Origin: a virus
Strand: one strand, 5' to 3'
Virus record (IMG/VR): IMGVR_UViG_3300021598_000629
Location: 1-36,577 of that record
Length of the DNA stretch: 36,577 bases
Made by a program: the position numbers and the translations under genes. Below are positions 7,705 to 13,912 of this stretch, in pieces. Under the pieces are notes generated by a model that had not been told where the DNA came from, ran no database searches, and was given only the letters and a program-made list of their open reading frames with translations. How positions within the stretch are numbered: position 1 is the first letter of the stretch; the number at the start of each line of letters is the position of its first letter.

Positions 7705-7954
7705 TTTTATCTCGTCCTTTAATGTTAACTACAGTTTGGTAAGGGCGGCATTGTTTTGCAACACCTGCTTGTTTACGCCAATGCCCTGGCTTGTCAGAAC
7801 ATTCGACCTGTGTCTGGCTTTCTACTCGCTCACCATTCTTTGTTTGAATGTTCTGAGTAGTATAACAGTACTGAGGTCCTTGATCAGCAACTTTGGTTGC
7901 TGAGGAGCAGCCAGATAGTATTACAATTGCTCCTAGTAGGACTAGAGTTTTCAT
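7646..7954 (-). CDS. Small Cys-containing lipoprotein
   Basis: A 102-residue protein with the clear signal MKTLVLLGAIVILSGC-SS. The mature part holds C-Y, E-C-S, Q-C-R and L-C-Q cysteines that could form disulphides in the periplasm. Its start overlaps the stop of the upstream lipoprotein. Family not recognised. It lies downstream of the lysis-type genes, and an outer-spanin role is possible, but no coiled coil is evident. Confidence 0.72.
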   Translation of the reverse strand: MKTLVLLGAIVILSGCSSATKVADQGPQYCYTTQNIQTKNGERVESQTQVECSDKPGHWRKQAGVAKQCRPYQTVVNIKGRDKNVQGILCQHPDGSWHPEFN

Positions 7955-8430
7955 TACTGCTTCCTAGCACTAGCTTCAGCTATGAGTTGATCGAATACGT
8001 TCTTTTTCATTTCAAGTCGAACAAATGTATAGTGACGACCGTTCATTGTAAAATGACCTTTTTCGCTTTTTACATGCCTGCGAATTGCTGTGTCAGTAAC
8101 CTTGTAAGAAATCATAGTACGAGTAGTCTTTACATCGTCTTTGATATCAATCACAGTTTCTGAATTAACAGAACCATTGATACGTTTGGCAAAGTTATTC
8201 ATAGCGATTGCATCCATTTGTTCTTCAGATGCTTGAGAGTATTTTGACTCGCCTGCACCGCAAGCATAAACATAATCCTCTTTCCACCAGAACCAACCCT
8301 TAACACCTTCTTGCACACATTCCTGATACCAGGTTGGTTGTGCGTAAGTCTTGCGTTCTGGAACGTCCTTCATTGAAGAACAAGCAGAAAGAACTGCAAT
8401 AATTGGTAAAACTAAAAATGCCTTTTTCAT
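7954..8430 (-). CDS. LPP20-like lipoprotein
   Basis: A 158-residue protein with the signal MKKAFLVLPIIAVLSAC-SS. The mature sequence has PTWYQECV, then YACGAGESKYSQASEEQMDAIAMNNFAKRI, resembling the W...AxG.....A...A..A pattern of LPP20-family lipoproteins, and a beta-rich C-terminal half. It is the first gene behind a near-consensus promoter at 8463-8491. LPP20 proteins are bacterial surface or periplasmic lipoproteins of uncertain role; a phage copy may alter the envelope of the infected cell. Confidence 0.72.
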   Translation of the reverse strand: MKKAFLVLPIIAVLSACSSMKDVPERKTYAQPTWYQECVQEGVKGWFWWKEDYVYACGAGESKYSQASEEQMDAIAMNNFAKRINGSVNSETVIDIKDDVKTTRTMISYKVTDTAIRRHVKSEKGHFTMNGRHYTFVRLEMKKNVFDQLIAEASARKQ

Positions 8431-8462
8431 GTGTGCCTCTGTGGGTTGTTAATACAGTCTAT

Positions 8463-8491
8463 AGTATAACAGGACCCGTAGGTCCTGTCAA
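8463..8491 (-). promoter_or_regulatory. Sigma70 promoter with palindromic spacer
   Basis: TTGACA (8491-8486), a 17-base spacer and TATACT (8468-8463) on the minus strand, driving the lipoprotein genes. The spacer and flanks hold an inverted repeat, ACAGGACC-TAC-GGGTCCTGT, lying exactly between the two promoter boxes, a position suited to a repressor or other regulator. Confidence 0.75.
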
Positions 8492-8508
8492 GATTGAATT
8501 TTACCAAA

Positions 8509-8814
8509 TTACTTAAAGAATATTAAAGCCATCATCATAGCTTGGACAATAAATCCAATACCAATAGTGACTAAATTTAACATGTCTTTCTGTACTGCGG
8601 CTTTAATAAACATCAGTACCAATCCAGTCCAAACTAACAGTACTAGATCCACAGGTGGTAAACTGTCTGTTAATCCACTCATCACAGCCAGTAAACTAGG
8701 AATAGTTGAAGCATGTAATATTACAATACCTAGCCACCCAAAAGTTTCTGCTGATACTTTAGAGATTGAAGCAGAGATTGTTTCTTTAAATTGTTCAATA
8801 TTAAAATTTTGCAT
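8509..8814 (-). CDS. Small membrane protein, holin candidate
   Basis: From the ATG at 8814 (the longer frame would need a TTG) the protein has 101 residues. A charged amphipathic N-terminus (MQNFNIEQFKETISASISK) is followed by three hydrophobic segments: FGWLGIVILHASTIPSLLAVM, VDLVLLVWTGLVLMFIKAA and LVTIGIGFIVQAMMMALIFF. It overlaps the end of the cell wall hydrolase gene by 14 bases. Size, three membrane segments and position next to an endolysin-type gene suit a holin, but no family is recognised. Confidence 0.6.
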   Translation of the reverse strand: MQNFNIEQFKETISASISKVSAETFGWLGIVILHASTIPSLLAVMSGLTDSLPPVDLVLLVWTGLVLMFIKAAVQKDMLNLVTIGIGFIVQAMMMALIFFK

Positions 8815-9373
8815 ATATTCTTTCAATCGTTCTAGGTTTTTCGTTATAAAAGATGTGAGTTCCAATTTTTCCAATTTTTTCTAACTTCCATTGTGGGTTA
8901 ACATAATCTGCATGATAATACAGGGCTGTTTTTAATACGTCAAGTTTAAAATTTTCCAATAATACTTTTTTGGCTACAGCATAGCTTTCTTTGTAAGCTT
9001 CTGAGTTTATTGGTCTGTTACGATGTGTTGAATCACAATACCATGAGAACTGGCATATGGTTCTTATTGTTGTAGTCTTTTGATAAACTACACCGCAAAC
9101 GTCTTTTGGAAACGCTGGGTGCGCAACACGGTTTAGGGTAACTTGTGCTACGGCTACCTTTCCTTCAAAAGGCTCATAACCTGCTTCTCGATAAATGTTA
9201 AGTGCTAAACATTCGAGTTCTTTTTCTCTAGTCTTAATTGTTACAACATCTGGGAAACTTACTCCCGCTGACATTTTGAGAGCTTGAAACTTATTGCTTG
9301 TGATGTGTTGCAGAATAACTACTGCAAACAACAAACCTACTGCAAGGGCTAATGCCCTGATTGTCTTTTCCAT
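8801..9373 (-). CDS. SleB/CwlJ-type cell wall hydrolase (probable endolysin)
   Basis: The ATG at 9373 follows a strong AAAGGAGGACTT SD, giving 190 residues. An N-terminal hydrophobic segment (IRALALAVGLLFAVVILQ) looks like a signal anchor. The Hydrolase_2 domain runs from about residue 60: ECLALNIYREAGYEPFEGK with the presumed catalytic Glu, AVAQVTLNRV, then CQFSWYCD and later ALYYHADYVNPQW and GTHIFY. SleB/CwlJ enzymes are lytic transglycosylases or glucosaminidases acting on peptidoglycan. Signal-anchor-release export is plausible. The membrane and lipoprotein genes follow. Confidence 0.85.
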   Translation of the reverse strand: MEKTIRALALAVGLLFAVVILQHITSNKFQALKMSAGVSFPDVVTIKTREKELECLALNIYREAGYEPFEGKVAVAQVTLNRVAHPAFPKDVCGVVYQKTTTIRTICQFSWYCDSTHRNRPINSEAYKESYAVAKKVLLENFKLDVLKTALYYHADYVNPQWKLEKIGKIGTHIFYNEKPRTIERIYAKF

Positions 9374-9525
9374 AAGTCCTCCTTTGACTTGGTGTGATAC
9401 AAAATTCATATCACATTACATAAAGGGAGTTAACTTCACGAGGCTCTGAAAGAACCCTACTTTCGTGTAGTTGTCTCCATTGGACGCACAATCTCATACT
9501 GTGCGAAACGTTTAATATATATCCT
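9374..9525 (-). promoter_or_regulatory. Structured leader of the cell wall hydrolase gene
   Basis: About 150 bases of untranslated leader lie between the promoter and the start codon. CGCACA/TGTGCG (9485-9506) forms one hairpin. Further on, CACGA...TCGTG encloses GGTTCT-TTC-AGAGCC, giving a two-layer stem. Most leaders in this window are much shorter. I recognise no known riboswitch class; the leader could delay or tune lysis gene translation. Confidence 0.45.
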
Positions 9526-9554
9526 ATTGTACGACATTCCATAAAGAAATGCAA
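9526..9554 (-). promoter_or_regulatory. Sigma70-type promoter for the lysis/lipoprotein unit
   Basis: TTGCAT (9554-9549), a 17-base spacer and TACAAT (9531-9526) on the minus strand, upstream of the structured leader of the cell wall hydrolase gene. The -10 differs from consensus at one base and the -35 at two. Confidence 0.6.
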
Positions 9555-9589
9555 GGTTTTTGACATCTTTTGACAAAATTACTTGTTAA

Positions 9590-11527
9590 TCAAACAATTT
9601 GGGTTATGTTAGCCTGTCCAAATCGGAGGCGGCGTCTCCAAAATACTCTCTCAACAAATTGAGCATCGCTCATAGTAGATTCGTTAAAGTCAAACTTTAG
9701 CGTAGTAGGTACTTTGTGTAACTCACTGGAGTGATCGTTTAAATATTGCCAAACATTGTGTTGGTATTGTTGAGTTCGTGGATAAGAATTGCGTTCTTTG
9801 AGTGGCACGGTAAGATGTCGTTGTAGATCCATAAGGTCCTGATGCAACTCTTGCCCAAGTTCAAATTCTTTTACAAATTCATCTAACAAGTCATACCATT
9901 TGGCAACAACCTCAGGTTGAAGTGTTAGTATCATGCGAGTATGAAATATAATACTGTTGCCATAAAGTTTGATTCCAGGTATTCCGCTGTCAAGTGTGCA
10001 ACGCCCGTGTTTGAACCAATCACATAGTACATCAATCTGTTGTTGTTTCAGTATACGATACCATTCATGCTGTTGTGCCTGTTTAAATAATTTGGTATAC
10101 ATTTCCTCATAGGAAACATTTTTGTAACGATTTAAGAATCTAGTAACTAAGTTGCTGTAACCGCCCACGTGCCAAGTAAACAAATTCCAGTTGAATATAC
10201 TAGCTTCAATGATGTCATCAAAAGACATATGGGCAGTACTAATTACAACATCTATGCTCTCAGCTGTAACCCCAGTATTTTCATGAGCCGACGGACTAAA
10301 ATAATCATAAATTTTTGTAGTCTTGATGTCGTAGACTTCTTTTTGGACTCGATTTAATTCTGCATTTTCTAGTACTTGGCAGTAGTAGATATCGATATCG
10401 TTGTGCATACCTAGGTCTAACAGTTTCCAAAGATTGTTTTGCCAAGACTCAAGTGTTTCTCGCGGCAACCCCATGATCAATTCGGTACCAATGGGTACAC
10501 CTTTTGCTCGTCCAATTTCTAGTATTTCAGCAATGTTGTTGCTTTTAAGATTTTTGCGTTTGATAGCATCAAGAGTATTATCGTCAAAAGTTTGTAAGCT
10601 AATCTTAAGACCTGTTGTAGGTCGTAGAGTTTTTTTGACCAGCAGTTCTACAATGTCAATTACTTCTTGATTTTGATTTTTAGCAAACGATTGAGAGATA
10701 CCAGTTGGAGCACCATACTGACGCTGTAGTTCAATAAATCGCTCTACAATTGATCGATCTCGCTCAGGAAAAATACCAAAATTAGCATCAGCAACGTGTA
10801 CAAAATCTATGCGGTTACGACTCATCCATTCAAGTTCAGCATATACACGCTCTATAGTAAACTTTTTAATTTTGCTTAGTGTTAAACTACCCCAGTCACA
10901 AAATGTACACTGATACGGACAACCACGATTGGTTTCCAGTGTAGCTGACCAGTTAACCTTGGGATTATCTATTAACAGTTGATCAAAGGTGCCTGTTAGA
11001 TAAGGACTGGATAAAATTGATAAATCATCAACTCGTGCTGCCTGACCAGTATCTAGTACGCTACCATTTTGATTTATTAGCACACCTGGCACATGATCAA
11101 AGTTCTCAATGTTACGCAGGATTTCAGTAAAAGTAATTTCACCTTCGTTTTTAATAATAGCATCAATCCAAGGATACTTAGAAAATATTGCAGGGTCTGA
11201 CACAGCCGGCTCTGGTCCTCCAAAAATAATTAAACAATTAGGATTGCGTAATTTAAGAGCCTCAGCTAAGTGTAAATTATATTGTAGATTCCAAACGTAG
11301 GTACTAAAGCCAACTACTGAATCGTTTTTTAATTGTTCAACTACTTGCTCTATTGGGTCACGTCGCCAGATTAATTGATTTAATTCAAACTGCGAATCAA
11401 TGTCTGGTTGAGATTGAGCGTGTGCCCAAAGACATCCAACTGTGTATGGTAAATGAAACGAATTGAGTTCTTCTGGACCTACTTGGAAATTTACTTGTAC
11501 AAAACTAACTTTATGTTTTTCATTCAT
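9590..11527 (-). CDS. Radical SAM protein with B12-binding-like N-terminal domain
   Basis: A 645-residue protein. Residues 1-140 have the layout of the cobalamin-binding domain of class B radical SAM enzymes (VGFSTYVWN, CLIIFGGPEPAVSDP, IDAIIKNEGE), although the DxHxxG cobalamin motif is not seen. The radical SAM core has RGCPYQCTFCDWG with Cys203, Cys207 and Cys210 for the 4Fe-4S cluster, then AELEWM, VADANFGIF, KISLQTFDDNTLDAIKRKN and ELIMGLPRET. A long C-terminal region (about 400-645) has no recognised fold. Radical chemistry on a peptide, lipid or nucleic acid is likely; the substrate is unknown. It would depend on Fe-S assembly, which this phage also encodes in part. Confidence 0.85.
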   Translation of the reverse strand: MNEKHKVSFVQVNFQVGPEELNSFHLPYTVGCLWAHAQSQPDIDSQFELNQLIWRRDPIEQVVEQLKNDSVVGFSTYVWNLQYNLHLAEALKLRNPNCLIIFGGPEPAVSDPAIFSKYPWIDAIIKNEGEITFTEILRNIENFDHVPGVLINQNGSVLDTGQAARVDDLSILSSPYLTGTFDQLLIDNPKVNWSATLETNRGCPYQCTFCDWGSLTLSKIKKFTIERVYAELEWMSRNRIDFVHVADANFGIFPERDRSIVERFIELQRQYGAPTGISQSFAKNQNQEVIDIVELLVKKTLRPTTGLKISLQTFDDNTLDAIKRKNLKSNNIAEILEIGRAKGVPIGTELIMGLPRETLESWQNNLWKLLDLGMHNDIDIYYCQVLENAELNRVQKEVYDIKTTKIYDYFSPSAHENTGVTAESIDVVISTAHMSFDDIIEASIFNWNLFTWHVGGYSNLVTRFLNRYKNVSYEEMYTKLFKQAQQHEWYRILKQQQIDVLCDWFKHGRCTLDSGIPGIKLYGNSIIFHTRMILTLQPEVVAKWYDLLDEFVKEFELGQELHQDLMDLQRHLTVPLKERNSYPRTQQYQHNVWQYLNDHSSELHKVPTTLKFDFNESTMSDAQFVERVFWRRRLRFGQANITQIV

Positions 11528-11536
11528 AGAGAGTAT

Positions 11537-11926
11537 TTACCTACGCATACTAGAGATGTCCACTGCTTCTTGATCACTGAAGACAGGAACCGCATTACTC
11601 TTGTGCATAGTGGCAATACCTTTTACCATAGTGCCAGTATACACTTTGGCTGGCTTAAGAGTAGCAGTGCCCAATCCGCTGTTCAAACTTTTGATATGTG
11701 CAGTTGTATTGCGACCTTCTGGAATTTTTAAACTGTATGTCGAGCTTAGGCTAGACGCCTTTGGTAAAGGCTTGCTGGGAGATTGGATTTCCCATTTCTT
11801 TTGAAAAGCCTTCCAACTTTCTTCTTGCTCACGTGCTTTTCTAGCATGTTCTGCCGAAGCGAATTTCTTCTTACCTTTTTTCTTACCGGTGGTACTGAGC
11901 CACGGGCCTTCCAAATGCATAGACAT
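11537..11926 (-). CDS. Conserved phage protein of unknown function
   Basis: The ATG at 11926 follows AAGG and gives 129 residues beginning MSMHLEGPWLSTTGKKKGK; the hydrophobic extension upstream is unlikely to be translated. The N-terminal Lys-rich part, the HARKAREQEESWKAFQKKW helix and the C-terminal VYTGTMVKGIATMHKSNAVP / EAVDISSMRR blocks are, from memory, widely conserved among T4-like aquatic phages. No function is known to me. It ends 9 bases before the radical SAM start. Confidence 0.75.
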   Translation of the reverse strand: MSMHLEGPWLSTTGKKKGKKKFASAEHARKAREQEESWKAFQKKWEIQSPSKPLPKASSLSSTYSLKIPEGRNTTAHIKSLNSGLGTATLKPAKVYTGTMVKGIATMHKSNAVPVFSDQEAVDISSMRR

Positions 11927-12004
11927 AATAACCCTTGCAAAGTTGAATACAAATATAACTATAACAGATATCAAAAAATAAATCAAATAAAATGGTAACA
12001 CTCA

Positions 12005-12029
12005 AATAAAAAGCACCCAAAGGTGCTTT
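12005..12029 (-). terminator. Intrinsic terminator after the outer-membrane protein gene
   Basis: AAAGCACC-TTTG-GGTGCTTTTTATT on the minus strand: an 8-bp stem, 4-base loop and U-rich tail, 20 bases after the stop. It is nearly identical in sequence to the terminator at 13006-13025. Confidence 0.85.
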
Positions 12030-12049
12030 CTATCTGTGATTGTCTAAGT

Positions 12050-12499
12050 TTAGAACTTGTAACGAACACCGGCAGTAACACGATTACCGTCGAATGTATT
12101 AACACGGTCTTGACCATATTGACGTGCAAGATCGAGACCAACACTAACTTGTTTAGTAACTGGCAAACTTGCGCCAATACCAACAGTCATTGCATAACCG
12201 TCAGACCCAGTCTGGTTGTCCAAATATGCGACACCAACTTTAGGAGTTACAGTTACAACACCTAGGTTAGCAACATCGTAGCCAGTAACAATGCTGTAAC
12301 GATTTTGATCGTTAGTACCAGAAGTGAAACGATCAAACCCGGCTGTGACACCAACCTTGCCAAAAGATTGACCAACAGTCAAACCATAACCATCACGGTC
12401 AGTACCTGCATAATCACGAGTACCTGTTACACCTACTTCTAAAGCAGATACCGACATTGCGGTTACTGCTAAGATTGTTGCTATTGCAATTTTCTTCAT
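12050..12499 (-). CDS. Outer-membrane beta-barrel protein
   Basis: From the ATG at 12499 (SD AAAGGA) there are 149 residues: a signal peptide MKKIAIATILAVTAMSVSA, then about 130 residues of alternating short beta strands and polar loops (VGVTGTRDYAG, YGLTVGQSFGKVGVTAGF, VTPKVGVAYLD, VTAGVRYKF). The C-terminal Tyr-Lys-Phe matches the aromatic C-terminal signal recognised by the BAM complex. It resembles small OmpA/OmpX- or Lom-like barrels. Its own sigma70 promoter and terminator make it a separate unit. Receptor masking or superinfection exclusion is plausible but inferred. Confidence 0.8.
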   Translation of the reverse strand: MKKIAIATILAVTAMSVSALEVGVTGTRDYAGTDRDGYGLTVGQSFGKVGVTAGFDRFTSGTNDQNRYSIVTGYDVANLGVVTVTPKVGVAYLDNQTGSDGYAMTVGIGASLPVTKQVSVGLDLARQYGQDRVNTFDGNRVTAGVRYKF

Positions 12500-12540
12500 T
12501 TTTAATTCCTTTAAATGTATGACTAATCTAGTCATGTGCA

Positions 12541-12569
12541 ATTATATAGTATCTTTACTTAGAAGTCAA
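12541..12569 (-). promoter_or_regulatory. Sigma70 promoter for the outer-membrane protein gene
   Basis: TTGACT (12569-12564), a 17-base spacer and TATAAT (12546-12541) on the minus strand, about 40 bases before the start codon. Only one base departs from consensus. Confidence 0.8.
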
Positions 12570-12581
12570 GCACAAAAAAGG

Positions 12582-12589
12582 CATAAATA
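12582..12589 (+). promoter_or_regulatory. Late promoter (CATAAATA) on the plus strand
   Basis: CATAAATA, one base from the T4 late octamer, lies 45 bases before the ATG at 12634. It supports the interrupted plus-strand frame being, or having been, a late gene. Confidence 0.5.
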
Positions 12590-12633
12590 TATTTGAGACT
12601 TCTTAAAGCAATTCTTTCGCTGTTAAGCCTTAT

Positions 12634-13002
12634 ATGCCAATATTATATTGGGAGTAAGTTGATCTACGATACAAAGCATTAGAAGCTATTGCCAATTCAG
12701 GTGATACTACAGCTCGAGTAGCCGCGGTAATTGCACTACAACAAGGTTCTCCACAAAACAACAGTCCTAGAGTTGAACAACCCACTAGCACCGGTGACAC
12801 GGCTTTACGTTGGGCTAGTGTAATTGTGCCCAGCCTTACTCAAATTTACGGTATTGGAAAAAGCACTGATCTTGCCATAGTCAACAGTAACAATAATAAA
12901 GACATTTCTATTAACACTAACCAAACTATGTTAGGGTTTGGTAAACTTATTGTTGATCCAATTGTTGGCACAGGCGACGACGTCCTTCTGTACCCACAAT
13001 AA
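12634..13002 (+). pseudogene. Plus-strand frame of 122 codons with an in-frame TAA
   Basis: ATG at 12634 reads MPILYWE, then TAA (12655-12657), then continues open in the same frame for 114 codons (VDLRYKALEAIANSGDTTA ... TGDDVLLYPQ) to a TAA at 13000. The downstream part has normal protein composition and a repetitive, Asn/Thr-rich character resembling C-terminal modules of phage fibre proteins. A late promoter precedes it and a terminator hairpin follows. No ATG, GTG or TTG restarts translation near the stop. It is either a nonsense-disabled gene, a sequence error, or a readthrough case. Confidence 0.5.
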
Positions 13003-13005
13003 AGA

Positions 13006-13025
13006 AAAGCACCCGAGGGTGCTTT
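13006..13025 (-). terminator. Intrinsic terminator of the tmRNA gene
   Basis: AAAGCACC-CTCG-GGTGCTTTTCTTT on the minus strand. It follows the coding piece of the tmRNA. The inverted form could also stop plus-strand transcription from the frame at 12634, so it may be bidirectional. Confidence 0.8.
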
Positions 13026-13027
13026 CT

Positions 13028-13186
13028 GGTAATTTCTGTTACGAGGTATTTCCTACCCTAAGCAGTGTTTAGGCTGCTAATGCGTATTCGCTTGAATTTG
13101 CGTTTACTTGATTTGCTTGATTTACGGTCATCGCCTACCGTGTTGCCGTCTCCATTATCTCACCCTGTCGAAACCATGTCAGGCCC
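13028..13186 (-). ncRNA. ssrA: tmRNA coding piece with tag ANSSEYALAA
   Basis: It starts GGGCCTGACATGGTTTCGAC, the tmRNA 5' end with its D-loop-like GGTTTCGAC. ACGGT/ACCGT forms a pseudoknot-1 stem. The tag frame runs 13101-13069: GCA AAT TCA AGC GAA TAC GCA TTA GCA GCC TAA, preceded by AGTAAAC as in bacterial tmRNAs. The stop lies in a CCTAA/TTAGG helix, as in helix 5 of E. coli. With the tRNA-borne Ala, the full tag would be AANSSEYALAA. The 3' end is approximate. Confidence 0.9.
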
Positions 13187-13198
13187 ATCATAAGAATA

Positions 13199-13306
13199 CT
13201 ATTTTTCAATTTTGTGATAAACACGAACATTATTATTGTACATATAAACAACCCAGCATACGCTTACAATTATCGTTATAGTAGCAAAAATTAATCCTTT
13301 AATCAT
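13199..13306 (-). CDS. 35-residue membrane microprotein inside the tmRNA intervening segment
   Basis: The ATG at 13306 follows AGGA with 7 bases of spacing. The product, MIKGLIFATITIIVSVCWVV followed by a short polar tail ending HKIEK, is a single transmembrane segment with a charged C-terminus. The frame fills almost exactly the segment between the CCA end of the acceptor piece and the start of the coding piece, ending 12 bases before the latter. I know of no homologue. Good SD and composition favour a real gene, but short frames can arise by chance. Confidence 0.5.
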   Translation of the reverse strand: MIKGLIFATITIIVSVCWVVYMYNNNVRVYHKIEK

Positions 13307-13319
13307 TTTAATTTCCTTA

Positions 13320-13387
13320 TGGTGGACCTGGCGGGAGTCGAACCCGCGTCCAGAATGCCTTCACTTTGAAGGGATTACAACAATTCC
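13320..13387 (-). ncRNA. ssrA: tmRNA acceptor piece
   Basis: It ends in GCGGG-TTCGACT-CCCGC (T arm with canonical T loop), CAGGTCC, A and CCA at 13322-13320. Upstream, CCTTC...GAAGG forms a hairpin, and CATTCTG pairs with CAGGGTG of the coding piece. The 5' end is not fixed by the sequence; the piece begins right after the cspA stop at 13388, so cspA and the tmRNA precursor may share a transcript. Confidence 0.9.
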
Positions 13388-13591
13388 TTAAGCAGGCTGA
13401 ATATTGCTAGCCTGTTGTCCTTTCATACCCATTGTGACTTCAAATCTTACGCTCTGACCTTCTTGTAGACTTTTGAAGCCACCTGAATTAATCTGAGAGA
13501 AATGAGCAAAAAGGTCTGCTCCGCCGCTATCCGGTGTAATGAATCCAAAACCTTTGGCGTCGTTAAACCATTTTACTTTTCCTGTTACCAT
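13388..13591 (-). CDS. CspA-family cold shock protein
   Basis: A 67-residue single OB-fold RNA chaperone. [15 protein letters not shown] holds RNP1 (KGFGFI, 13-18), and DLFAHF (26-31) is RNP2. The rest ([23 protein letters not shown]) is typical. CspA proteins melt mRNA structure and assist translation. A TTAGGA SD precedes it. It lies directly upstream of the tmRNA acceptor piece and downstream of four tiny genes behind an exact late promoter. Confidence 0.95.
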   Translation of the reverse strand: MVTGKVKWFNDAKGFGFITPDSGGADLFAHFSQINSGGFKSLQEGQSVRFEVTMGMKGQQASNIQPA

Positions 13592-13615
13592 TGTTACTTT
13601 TTCCTAATTTAAAAT

Positions 13616-13634
13616 ACCTCATTTACGTTGAGGT
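13616..13634 (-). promoter_or_regulatory. Hairpin in the cspA leader
   Basis: ACCTCA-ACGTAAA-TGAGGT forms a 6-bp stem with a 7-base loop about 25 bases before the cspA start. A second small stem, GGTTG-TATT-CAACC, lies just upstream. Either could influence cspA translation; host cspA leaders are also structured. Confidence 0.35.
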
Positions 13635-13657
13635 GTTAACGGGTTGAATACAACCAT

Positions 13658-13726
13658 TTACATAAGAAAGTGTATAGCTAAAAGAATAGTAACAAGAATT
13701 ACTACAATTACGTCACACACTTTCAT
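13658..13726 (-). CDS. 22-residue hydrophobic peptide
   Basis: The ATG at 13726 gives MKVCDVIVVILVTILLAIHF and LM: a single transmembrane stretch after four polar residues. It starts 4 bases after the 34-residue basic gene. No strong SD is seen, though coupling to the upstream stop is possible. Too short for any family call. Confidence 0.35.
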   Translation of the reverse strand: MKVCDVIVVILVTILLAIHFLM

Positions 13727-13729
13727 TAA

Positions 13730-13834
13730 TTATTTCTTACGTGTTGAAGCCCGTTTAGCCATAGCTTTAACTGTCTTTGGCTTTGGTGGCTTTTTGCCTT
13801 TTAAGATTTGACTAACTCGTCTAGGGCTTGGCAT
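13730..13834 (-). CDS. 34-residue basic peptide
   Basis: The ATG at 13834 encodes MPSPRRVSQILKGKKPPKPK, then TVKAMAKRASTRKK. Thirteen of 34 residues are Lys or Arg. It starts 4 bases after the upstream 24-residue gene ends. The charge suggests binding to nucleic acid or ribosomes, or packaging with DNA, but no family is recognised. Confidence 0.5.
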   Translation of the reverse strand: MPSPRRVSQILKGKKPPKPKTVKAMAKRASTRKK

Positions 13835-13837
13835 ATC

Positions 13838-13912
13838 TTACTTGCGCTTTTTAATAATTCTACGTGCAGTAGCTTTGATACTGCGTGGATGATGAGCTCT
13901 AAATTTAGCCAT
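13838..13912 (-). CDS. 24-residue basic peptide
   Basis: The ATG at 13912 overlaps the upstream stop (TAATG) and follows GGAG. The product MAKFRAHHPRSIKATARRII ends KKRK. It is Arg/Lys-rich and resembles the tail of a ribosomal or nucleoid protein in composition only. Confidence 0.5.
   Translation of the reverse strand: MAKFRAHHPRSIKATARRIIKKRK

Larger units (their letters stand above)
13028..13387 (-). ncRNA. ssrA: Circularly permuted (two-piece) tmRNA gene
   Basis: tmRNA rescues stalled ribosomes by acting as tRNA-Ala and then as mRNA for a degradation tag. Here the acceptor piece (13387-13320) comes first and the coding piece (13186 to about 13028) second, separated by about 133 bases to be removed. 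The two pieces rebuild a 7-bp acceptor stem, GGGCCTG with CAGGTCC, followed by A and an encoded CCA. The third pair is G-U, the alanine identity element. A second helix, CAGGGTG with CATTCTG, matches tmRNA helix 2. The tag is ANSSEYALAA, ending in the ALAA protease signal. Permuted genes are known in alphaproteobacteria, some betaproteobacteria and cyanobacteria. Exact piece ends are inferred. Confidence 0.92.

Noticed and set aside
13320-13355. The T-arm and CCA sequence taken as a phage attachment site or a tRNA fragment
   Set aside because: The matching 5' half with a perfect acceptor stem and tag frame lies 134 bases downstream on the same strand, so it is part of a complete permuted tmRNA.
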